Source of the DNA: Morinoia aosen
Lineage: Eukaryota; Arthropoda; Malacostraca; Amphipoda; Talitridae
NCBI GenBank assembly: GCA_030386875.1
Contig: CM059564.1
Coordinates: forward strand, 70,885,436 to 70,949,435
Length of the DNA stretch: 64,000 nt
Reading direction: 5' to 3'
A program made the position numbers and the translations under genes. Numbering within the stretch: position 1 is the stretch's first letter; the number at the start of each line of letters is the position of its first letter. The notes under the pieces were generated by a model that was given only the letters and a program-made list of their open reading frames with translations, made no database searches and had not been told where the DNA came from. Positions 38,610 through 48,577 of this stretch are shown one piece after another.

Positions 38610-41600
38610 TGAGGTTACTGCGCGACTCCGATAATATTGAGGTAATGCCTCGTGAGGAGATTAAACATTACGGTGATAAAATATTCGAATAATTATGAGT
38701 CGTTAAATTGTGATCCTTATCTCTACTCCTAAATTTTAATTAAGTTCCGAGCGACTTGCGTAAATGGGCAATTGGAAGAATTTAAACCACCACGAGCAGT
38801 TAAATGAACAAATGTATGCAAATAACGTGAAATGGGGCCAACCCATAATGTTCGACAGTGAAAATAACATAAGTAATATGGACGATAATCGCATCAATAC
38901 TATATAATTAAACGAAAGGTGTCTCACTAAATTTATGAGTTAATAAATATTTGTATATATGTTTTGTGCCTAATTTCTCCCATATTATTACCCTGGTAAT
39001 CTCATAATACACATTAAATTGGTTGGTACTTCTTGGTTGGTTGTTGGTCCGTCCCTCTTTCACGCTCTTAAGATGCTTAAATGACGGTATCTGTGAAACG
39101 AGTTTCACAGGTGCACACGAACAGAATATTTAATCGTAGCTGCTATTAGGATGGATATATTTGTCTGTCATCCACATCTGCAAGATTTGTCTAGAGAAAA
39201 TGTCAAATCGCGTCATTTTTAACGGGTCGTGTACACTAGTAAAAAACAAAAAATAACCTACAAAAACTATGCGCATCAAGGAAACATGCGCCATACTTAC
39301 ATACTTCAATGATACTTTAAGGAATAAGAAAAGTATGTCCTCACCAAAATGCTAGCGTGGTCCGACTCCGGTCTTCTTTGACGGAAGTCCACCGACTACG
39401 GACCTGCAAAACTGACGTCCGTCGTCTTTTGACCAACACCAGTTTACTATTTAAAACCGAAAACATGACACAGGCAGCTCATCGAGCCATTCATGATACA
39501 CAGTCGTTCCTCAGCCTCACTTACTCCAGGCTGGTGTGAATCCAATCAGATGCTGCACGAAAAGAATTTAACGTGCACCCATGCACTGCCACATGCTCGA
39601 GCTACGACTCAGGTGGAGCGCATGCAGATACGCGCCAAAACGTTGATGCAGCTCACCTGTGTAGCGTATTGAGGTAATGTTCAAGTAATTCTGTTTTGAA
39701 CTATCCTTGTGCATAGTTACCCACAGCACTGTCCACCACCACAATAAGAAATGCCTCTGTGTAAAAATTTCAGCATTCGTTACGTAATTCATTGTAAAAT
39801 TTATCGGTAAATCACTTTCCACGCTGGATTCAAACTTAAAAAACAACATCACCCACTAATAGGATGCCCTCGATAGTTTATTCTGGAAATACCGTGAAAT
39901 GGTGAGAAATAATTGCACACGCATCGATAAAATTTAAATACCAGAACATCCCCCGCTGCACATCTGACTTGGTGAGAGTCCATCAACTTTCCCCTTTTAA
40001 ATTATTGATAGATATTTGATTTAAAAGCGTTTTTGTCTTCAAAATACCAGATTTCTAACATCAAATTTTTTTTTTGAGGTTGTTAATACGCGCTTTTTCG
40101 GCTTTGAAGGTTGTTCTAAATTATTGAAAATTTTACTTCCTGTAATACTTTTTTATATAGTTTGTGATGCATAAAAAGTATTTAAATGTTTTACTCACTA
40201 TTTTTATAATATTGTTGAAACAACCGTGCTTTTTCTATGATAGAGCTAAATGTTTCTTTGAATTTATTAATTCATACTAATTTAATTTGCACAACTCATG
40301 GCATTCATGATTGAAGAATTCACGTTCAGAGTCATATGATACACTCTCAAATCATTCAAAACGAGACGGTTTATAACATAGCGTTTAATTTTATACTTCA
40401 TTCGTATATTTCATTTAGCTTTTTCAACTTCACGATGGTTCAGTTTACCAAATTCTATCTCTCCTGTTATAGAATTCTTGTCGACTTGTTTTCCTGGAGT
40501 GAGCCTCCCTCATTGATTTTTCAGATACCGCTGTTTGTTTTTTCTGAATCCAGAACTGCAAAAGGAATCGCACGCACCGCTTATTTGTATGTGTTGCCAA
40601 CGGAGGCCACCAAATTACATTTTTTTCGAAAGTTTGTATTTCTATCAAAAACTCACGGATTACCTTAGCTATTAGTCCATGAATGTTATTCTGATTTATT
40701 TTAAGACATTGAACGGGATAGAAAATATTATATGTAGAATGTTATCATTCTCACTCACAGTACTGGAGTTTAAAAAACCAATTAGTATGCTAAACGTAAT
40801 TTTCACGCTAAATCAACGGAAAGTGCATTGAATTATTTTTAAGATGAATGCGTGAAGATGGGTTTCGAGAAACGTGATATTTTATTTATTACCTGACGGT
40901 CTCTAGTAATTCTGCCTGCGTCTTCTGTTGTGGATAGGATGTAGTGGTTTTTTAAATGTACGGTGACTAATTTTTAATTTTTTCAACAAACTGTTGTTTC
41001 TGTATTTCACCATCACCACTACAGTATCTTAAGGTAAACAAAATAAATTTACTGTACATTTTGATCCCGTGAATATTTACTGAATGCTTCATCCTCTCGA
41101 GAAGAAGTTCACAACACAATCAATTTGTTATTACCAGCAATTTAAAAATCAATAACGAATCGCAATCTGTCAGACATTTAATTCGAAAAACCTTTAAAAT
41201 ATATCACGAACGTCATCACTCTAAGTCAGTGTGCTTATTTCCTGAAAGATTATGCTATGACTCCATAATTTTGATCAAGACAGGAAGATTGAAATATGAT
41301 ATGTATTCTGGGACACGAAAATATTTGAAATGTTTCCCTTCTATGCGCAATATTCGGCAGAACAGATGAATTCGGATGCAAAATGTAACACCAGCACAGC
41401 AGAGGGCACAGAAAAAGAAGTGAAATTAGCTCATCTAGATGTTTCAAATCCACCTATCATTCATTAAATTACTAATGAATGATACTAATTCATAATCGGT
41501 TAAAATTAAATAAAATCACATCGAAATGAATTAGTAGCGGTCGAAACTGTGCCTTTTCTTCCCGTTTTAAAAATTAGGAGGCAGTAGATTAGTTCTAAAC

Positions 41601-42110
41601 TTCTGCAGCACACAATAGCGCTTCAACTAGCAACCAAGATGTTCTGAAATTGGCAGAAGAAGCAAACACTGTCAACCTTTAATCAAGCCTCTAAATATTT
41701 TCTGAGGCAACCTCGGACCCAACTCTCCAAAAACTGATTGACCTTTTTCGGTATTAAGCTGCAACGCACGCGCCTCTGCCCGTCAGTAGTTACTGAAGAT
41801 CTCGGCAATTCCGATTACATTATTGGGATGAGCACATTCCAAGTTTTGGCTTCCGTAACAGCGATGGGAAGATTGAAGTGAGCATCCACGTGAGAGGCGA
41901 GCCTGCGCCTCTGGTCGTCACGGCGGCATGGAACAGAGAAGCTTCTTTTCACTGAAGAATGAACATGTCGGCGGTGCTCATTCACGTGTCGTGCCTTAGC
42001 ATCCGCGATTGCTCTGTTTAAGCCAAAGAAAAGTGCTCCACTCCTTCGTGATTGAAAATAAGCGTCTACGGTTATGGTAGTAGAAATCGGTGCTGATTGT
42101 AAGTGTCGGT
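38610..42110. other. No gene supported
   Basis: AT-rich. A 12-bp perfect hairpin (TATCATTCATTA / TAATGAATGATA) lies at 41455-41484. A GC-rich stretch at 41797-41955 has a 52-codon open frame without ATG, with phrases such as HYWDEHIPSFGFRNSDGK; no reliable family assignment is possible. Confidence 0.4.
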
Positions 42111-42330
42111 CAGATCGGTGTCAGTTCTGGAGTGTAGATCAGATCGATGTCAGTTCTGTAGTGTAGATCAGATCGGTGTCAGTTCTGGAGTGTAGATCAG
42201 ATCGGTGTTTGTTGTGGAGTGTGGGTCAAATCGGTGTGTTGTGGTACGAGAGTAGATCAGGTGGGTGTGCAGTGGTGTGAGGGTAGATCAGATCGGTGGG
42301 TTGTATGAGTGTGAATCAGATCCTGGTGAG
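42111..42330. repeat. 29-bp minisatellite, about seven degenerate units
   Basis: CAGTTCTG recurs at 42122, 42151 and 42180 with spacing 29, and AGATCAGATCGGTG recurs through the block. The first three to four units are nearly identical; later ones (GGTGGGTGTGCAGTGG and so on) are diverged. Confidence 0.85.
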
Positions 42331-43449
42331 ATTGAGAAGTTTGTATTTCATCTAATACTTACTGTATTGGATATACCTAATTTTCACTTGACTCTACCTA
42401 TATAGGTGCGCTACGGGATGGCGCGGGGGTGGCGCCTGGAGACGGCACGATGTCGAGTCCAATCATTTGGACAGAGTCTCCACGGCATTGCTTGATCCCT
42501 GATTTATTTTGTTTGCGATGTTCACAGTATTTTTGGGAAGGAAACTTGACAGTATGTATGAATCCAAAAAAGATACTGATTTCACGATATCAATAAGGAA
42601 GATGAAAAATGGAAATCAGTCCGATAACAGACCCGTGAGACACTTCATGGTTTATGTTTTGCAGCTCTAAGGTTGAAATATTAACTACTATTTACTGTTT
42701 ACGGGTTTAGAGATAAGATTTCATCCGTTCGTGAGGAAGACCTTATATGCCATAGCGGTATAGCTAAGTCGACACTGTGCTGTGATTTACTCAGTTAAAT
42801 TCGTTTTTTAAATCAAAGCAAATGAAAAGTACTATAGATATTCCTCATCAATTTTTGCTATGAGAACCAAGTCTAACTATTTCGCTGCCTGCATCCATGT
42901 TTTTCGCCGCCTAAGCCATTTAATTGCTTAATTCAATCGATTAGACGGCAAGGTAGAATATCAGCAAGGTAGAAATCGTCTAAAGTTATTAATGTAAATT
43001 TTATCACCTTTCTTAAAAATCGGTGTTAATTTTGAAACTCTGAAGAAATTGAGCAGGAGCTTTAAAGGAATAATAATGCCGAAAGGAATATATGAAACAC
43101 TAACACTAGGAAACACTAGGAGAAACACAACAATAAGTGGCCAAAACAAGGCGCTCGCCGCAGTTTTGCCAGTTCTGTGAATTTTGCATTAATTTATATC
43201 AGAGAGCATTTGTTCTAGTAAAACTTAATAGGTCCAAATTCTTGAAGTGTTTATCAAGTACTCAAGACTGATTTTTCGTGCAAATAAAATTCTAAATCAT
43301 CTTTCATATCGGAGTATTGTAGGTCTGTGGAAAGAACCTATTAATATCTGATATAAGACACATCATAGGGTTTCTTCAAAGTGGATTTTCCCCCCCCGGG
43401 AGATCTGTACAGTAAGGGGTGTAGATATCAAAACGATGCAAAAAACAAC
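42331..43449. other. No gene seen
   Basis: AT-rich sequence apart from a GC-rich patch at about 42410-42490; no recognisable coding. Confidence 0.4.
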
Positions 43450-44190
43450 ACCCACTTGGACACAAGAAGGACAACTCAGCTCTTCTCGCGGAAATTGTGG
43501 AAGACCAAATATTCTCGATGACAGAGAGAGATGCTCCTTGACAAGACCGGTGCTGAAAAATCGGTGTTCATTTTCAGAAATGATTACTAGCAAGTTTGGT
43601 CAATGTCCATAAACTAATATCTTAAAGGACATTGCACCGACAGTTAAAGAAATAAATTTAGGCGAATGCAAATCATTAAGCTATTATAGTCAGTAACAAA
43701 TCTAAAAAACTTTAGTTATTTACTCGGGAACACCAAAATTGGTCTATTGAGGGATTGAAGCATGCAATGTGGTCCAGTGAGTTCAGATTCACCCTTTTTC
43801 AGAACGATGGGTGTGTTAGGGCTCAGCGGCAGCCCCGTGAAGCTATTTTTATCGGGATGCATGAGCATGGATCTGTTATTTTATGTAATAACTCAATCCC
43901 AGCGCTAATTATCATACAAGTACTTTCTGACGTAGTTCATCCTACCAAAGAGTTTTGTTTTCCTTACGGCAATGCAACCTTTCAGGACGACAATGTTTGC
44001 ATGCAGCGGGTTAGAAATATTCAAGATTGGTTTATAGCGTTTGAGCCCACAGACCAGCCATCACAATCTCCTGAGCTGAACCTGATTGAAAATTCAAGGG
44101 ATTAGTTTGCGAAGAACCTGCGTGCCTCATCGCCGCTTCCTACACGATTGACAGCTTCGGGGGGACAGGAGACTTCAAAAATGACGCTGC
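43450..44190 (+). pseudogene. Tc1-like transposase pseudogene
   Basis: GRPNILDDRERCSLTRPVLK at about 43498-43560 matches the GRP(R/K) hinge and second helix-turn-helix of Tc1 transposases. At 43755-44105 an open frame gives EFRFTLFQNDG, corresponding to the DESRF block with its first catalytic Asp lost, then FPYGNATFQDDNVCMQRVRN, which carries the second catalytic Asp, and PSQSPELNLIEN with the third acidic residue. This is followed after a stop by NLRASSPLPT. The blocks are in family order but separated by frame changes and stops. Terminal inverted repeats were not located. Confidence 0.8.
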
Positions 44191-46239
44191 AGTGAGTCCA
44201 AAATCTTGTACTTATCTATGTCTGGAATAATGAAAGCTGTAATTCGAGCTTAAGGCTATTCAGTCGCTGACAAAATTTTCTCTCTTTCTGGCCATTTAGT
44301 GAATGAATTTAATAACTCTAATTGGAAATGAATTTTTTAGTTAATGTGTTTTTTAGTCCTTCATTGCAGTTGTAAACCTTTGAAGCGTAAGGTAAAAAGA
44401 GTTATTTGGATTTAGGTCTGCAAGGTAGCTTTATCGAGTGCAGGAATCCTTATTTACAATTTCAGCGATATTTGAGGGAATTAATATTGAACTGAATAAG
44501 TAATTTTTCAAGATATCTGCTATATCTTTCGCATTCTGAAAAATTTCAGTATCACAAACCCCTGTTTTTAAAGCGTTTTTTTCGAATTTTGTTCGATCTG
44601 CGCGCTGAATTCATAAGCTTACACGTCTTTTTTGTGCCACTTTTGATCTGGATGAATTTTTTCGCTGAAATAATTGTTCAGGAAGCCTTAATTGGGCTAG
44701 TTTTCGTAATTTCTGAATAACCAGTGCATTTCAAAAGAATGTTTCCTGTTACTGAGTGAAAGTAAGTTATTTTGTTTTTTCATACTGAAGATAATTCTTC
44801 TGGTTATTCAATTCTATTGTGTACCTCTATAGGGGTGAGTACGAGCTATGATTGACGAGTAACTAGGAGCGCTTTTGTGTCAAGATTAAGGGTTAAGAAA
44901 ATTTTTAGAATGTGAGGAGTGAAACTTAATTCGCTGTACTAAAACATACTCAGTTCATTTAACTTCGAGATTAGCAATTTGTTTTTCAGAAGGATTTCCA
45001 TTCTTTTCCATATATATATTTAAATACATATACAGGTTAGCGAATGGATGTCAAGAAAAATTGTCATGGTTTGCAAATAAGAACGCGGATCATACCTGGG
45101 GAGATTTGCCTATATTAGAAAACTGTTATTTGGGTTAATGGGATGCCTGTATGACACTTTTCCTTTTCTCCGTCATTCTAACACCTTATTTTTCATTAAC
45201 TTTGGCCTGTTTCTGATCTAAAAATTCGGTGATATTTTTGCGTGTTCTTTCGTTGAATTTATCCAAAAGTATTACGGCCGTAGCCATTTTTTTGAGGTCA
45301 GTGTATTGCTGATGCTTTTATTTCTCGATTGCTTGTAATTTCGACTCTTCATTCTTAAAATTTCCCACATTTTAGATTCACCTCATTTATTTCTCTCACA
45401 AACTCACGTCTTTTCGTTTCGAAACTCATTTTTGCGTTTCATCGGTCTCTTTAGTTGACAACTTGAATGTTTGTAGAGATGCACGAAGCTCGGAGGGGAC
45501 GTTTCGAGCATGATATGTAGCGCCATTTTTTTCTTACCAGAGCAGCTCGAGGTAAACAGCAGGTATTTCTACCTGTAACAATTTCACAATCTTTGACATT
45601 GCCTCATCTACGAGGTATGCTGCTGCTCAACACATGCAAGTACAGCATTCAATATCCTACTGTATTTGCTGAATCGTTTTCAACATACTGTATGGATGAA
45701 GAAAGTCGGACTTTCTGAAAATTGTTAAAACTTTTTCCTTAATTGGAACATGGCTTGAACAATTTTTAAATTTCTTCCGGTGTTAATGAATCTCAAAAAT
45801 TGCTGATTGCGTATACTAAAAGCGTATACTGATAACACAGCGAACTACTTACGTTCCTTTTCTCGGCCATCCCCATATGCCATGTACAATTGTACATACA
45901 AGGTAAAAGTACTGATTTCACTTTGTACAGCTGTTGTCCTCACTGCTGATGATGAAAGTTATGTTGGTAAATCAAAACCGGTCCACCTTTGAGAGCAGCC
46001 ACCTGCAATGAACGGAGTGAGTGCAGTATATAATGTCAGTTTAAGTGCCCCATGCTACAGACGCGCATCTATGACCTGTGAATTTGGTTAGTTGAACAGA
46101 AAATGCGTGCAACCATGAGCCGAAACATCGAAACATACAACCAAATACTGAAGAAAAAAATTTCAATTATGGCCTAAATTCTTATTTGAATGAAAACTGC
46201 AAAAAGAATGTACCTGCATTGTGTGGACATTAAGATAGT
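44191..46239. other. No gene seen
   Basis: AT-rich DNA with no recognised coding sequence between the Tc1-like remnant and the 3' end of the RTE-type LINE. Confidence 0.4.
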
Positions 46240-46554
46240 TTAAACTTTATTTTGACGTATATTAAAAATTACTAACTCTTACACATACATATACCGGGCT
46301 TATCCTCCCTATGGGAGGGTAGCCGACAGCAGGCCATAATCACCACACTTAGTCACTAGGAGGCGAGAGAGGCAGCACTGGCCGCACCTGAACTGCCAGG
46401 ATCAGCAGCAGCCCAGCACAACCACCTTCCACAGTCAGGCCCGACAGCCACAGCTGGTTTACCCCGACCGCTTCATTGAGTGCAGCCCCTCCCCCCGCAC
46501 ATGACAGGTCAACCCCATCACACGCGGGCAGCTTCCAGTAACGCGTCAAAAATA

Positions 46555-47022
46555 AAATTACCTCCTTATACACTGCCCCCACTCACCTCTGTGCGCAGCC
46601 ATCCCTCTCGCCACGTCCACAGTCAGACCCCTCTCATACAAAGCACGTCGCACCCCATCCATCCAACTCATCCGTGGTCTACCTCGCGCTCGAAGACCAC
46701 TCACTTCCGACATATATATCTTTTTCACCAGCCGCTCAGCATTCATTCTTTCTACATGCCCAAACCATCCAAGCACTTTTTCATCCACTCGCCTGCTCAA
46801 CTTTTTGATAACACCCGTCTGCCCCCTAACCAACTCATTCCTGATCCTATCTCTTCTAGTTACTCCATACATGCTCCTCAAACACTTCATCTCAAACACA
46901 TCCAACTTCCTCCTCTCAGCTGCTCTCAACCCCCAGGACTCTGCTCCATACAACAAAACTGGCACAATCAAACTTTCATACAGTCCCCTCTTAGCATTCA
47001 TACTCAAACTCCTGCATTCAAA
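46555..47022 (-). pseudogene. RTE-type reverse transcriptase, C-terminal segment
   Basis: The frame gives SMNAKRGLYESLIVPVLLYG, AESWGLRAAERRKLDVFEMK and CLRSMYGVTRRDRIRNE, then KVLGWFGHVERMNAERLVKK and GRPRMSWMDGVRRAL. This is the typical thumb/C-terminal region of arthropod RTE-like LINE polyproteins. It begins in the duplicated target and continues in register from the 55905 end of the other fragment. It ends at TAA 46558-46560 or close by. Confidence 0.85.
47017..47022. repeat. Left target-site duplication (TTCAAA)
   Basis: It matches 55899-55904. Removing 47023-55904 joins the two RTE fragments in frame, which fixes the insertion borders. Confidence 0.8.
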
Positions 47023-47133
47023 CTCGTTATTACTGTCAGACTCGGTCGCGGTCGGACGTGCGGGGAAATGGGGCGGTAATTGTTGAAAATGAAAGGGGGA
47101 AATAACTTAGCCATGCGTAAAAATTATACTATC

Positions 47134-47580
47134 AGTGAATGTGTTTGTTACCTGTGGAACTGCGAAAGGGAAAAAATAACTTTTGTCGTATTTCTGCTTA
47201 AATCAGTGCACTTTAAATGAAAAGCCAACAAAGCAGTGCTGGCAAGAGTTGTGAAATGGTGTGCTTAGCCCGGTCTCGAACGATAGGCCTGAGTGAAGTG
47301 TGAAGTGGCCTTGTTCCCTCAGTCTCCCCTCGCCGAGCCCGCACCCCCCCCCTTTCCGAGCCCGCACCTCCCCCCCCTTTCCCGTACACCTGCTTCCCGT
47401 CTTCTGACCGTTCAGAGCATAGCATGGCAAATCCTGAACTTTTTCCGCTTCAAGCAACCAAAGAAATTACGTTTGTTTTGATCAATTTTTGGCAATGTCA
47501 AACCTCTCAGTTTCATTTTTTGTTCACTTCCTACGTGGCCGAGACGGCAAATGTGCACGAAAGAATTATTGTGTTTCGTT
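47134..47580 (+). repeat. 5' UTR monomer A, copy 1
   Basis: It starts around CCTGTGGAACTGCGAAA, includes AATAACTTTTGTCGTATTTC, a C-rich stretch and CGTTCAGAGCATAGCATGGC, and ends GAATTATTGTGTTTCGT. The second copy is 957 bp downstream (CCTGTGGAAC at 47151 and 48108). Confidence 0.85.
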
Positions 47581-47886
47581 TGTTACAATAGAACATGGAT
47601 GTTGAAAAATTTCTAATGCACACAATCAATTATTGATTCACCAAATTAGCTTACATTATTATCATGTTCTTTTGATGGACAGTTTTGGTTAACTAGTGAC
47701 GTTAAATGTGAGAAGGGTAAAAAACTTCTTCTCTGAAAGAACTTTTAAATTTAAAAATTGAAAAAACTTGATCCAGCAACTTTCGAAAATAATTTGCCAT
47801 GTTAAAAAAAATAGAAAAAAATAGAAAGTGTACTCTGGTAATTTCGCATCTTTTGGGAAAATAACAGTGACCATCATTCGTGAACT
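47581..47886 (+). repeat. 5' UTR monomer B, copy 1
   Basis: It begins TGTTACAATAGAACATGGAT and includes TTGGTTAACTAGTGACGTTA. The second copy begins 313 bp downstream at 47894. Confidence 0.8.
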
Positions 47887-47893
47887 ATTTCTA

Positions 47894-48090
47894 TGTTACA
47901 ATAGAGCATGAATGTTGAAAAATCTCTAACGCACACAATCAATTTCTGATTCACCAAATTGGCTTACATTATTATCTTGTTTTTTTTTTATGGAAAATGT
48001 TGGTTAACTAGTGACGTAAAACCTGAGAAGGATAAAAAACTTTTCATCTTCGGTTTCTCTCATCTGTTATTGCAAAAAAAACATCACATT
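47894..48090 (+). repeat. 5' UTR monomer B, copy 2 (shorter)
   Basis: It begins TGTTACAATAGAGCATGAAT, includes TTGGTTAACTAGTGACGTAA, and leads directly into monomer A copy 2. Confidence 0.8.
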
Positions 48091-48519
48091 GAGTGTATAT
48101 GACGCTACCTGTGGAACTGCGAAAAGAAAAAAAAAATAACTTTTGTCTTATTTCTGCTTAAAACAGTGCAATTTAAATACGAAGCTAACAAAGCAGTGCT
48201 AGCAACACGAAGGAAATGGTGTGCTCAGCCCAGTCTCGACCTATGGGCCTGTCTGTCTGAAGTGTCCTTGTCCCCTCAATTACCCCTCACCGAACCCGTT
48301 CACACCCACCCCCTCTTCCCGTACCCCTGCCTCCCGTCTCTCTGACTGTTCAGAGCATGGCAAATCCTGATGAACTTTTTCGCTCCAAGCAACCAGAGAA
48401 ATTACGTTTGATTTGATAAATTTTTGGCAATGTCTAACATCTTAGTGAAGTTTTTGTTCACTTCCTACGTGGCCAAGACGAAAAATGTGCACGGAAGAAT
48501 TATTGTGTTTCGTACCTCC
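48091..48519 (+). repeat. 5' UTR monomer A, copy 2
   Basis: Same order of landmarks as copy 1 (CCTGTGGAACTGCGAAAAG, the C-rich block, GTTCAGAGCATGGCAAATCC) and the same end GAATTATTGTGTTTCGT. ORF1 starts about 60 bp after it. Confidence 0.85.
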
Positions 48520-48577
48520 GTTTCCCTACTGACACCGAATAGTTTAAAACATCATAGCTATACAATTACAACGCACG

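Larger units (their letters stand above)
46240..47022 (-). mobile_element. 3' part of an RTE-type LINE, cut off by the nested insertion
   Basis: This is the downstream end of the minus-strand LINE whose 5' part lies at 55899-58556. It comprises the C-terminal coding region, then about 300 bp of GC-rich 3' UTR (including CATAGGGAGGATAAGCCCGG near 46295-46315) ending in AT-rich sequence with AATAAA near 46250. The exact 3' end is uncertain by a few tens of bases. The left copy of the target duplication TTCAAA is 47017-47022. Confidence 0.8.

Noticed and set aside
43380-43410. CCCCCCCCGGGAG as a regulatory or structural element
   Set aside because: A short homopolymer next to the Tc1-like remnant with nothing else to support a function.
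46349-46554. Open frame beyond the RTE stop as extra coding
   Set aside because: It is in a different frame from the RT C-terminus and lies in the GC-rich 3' UTR, where open frames arise by composition.
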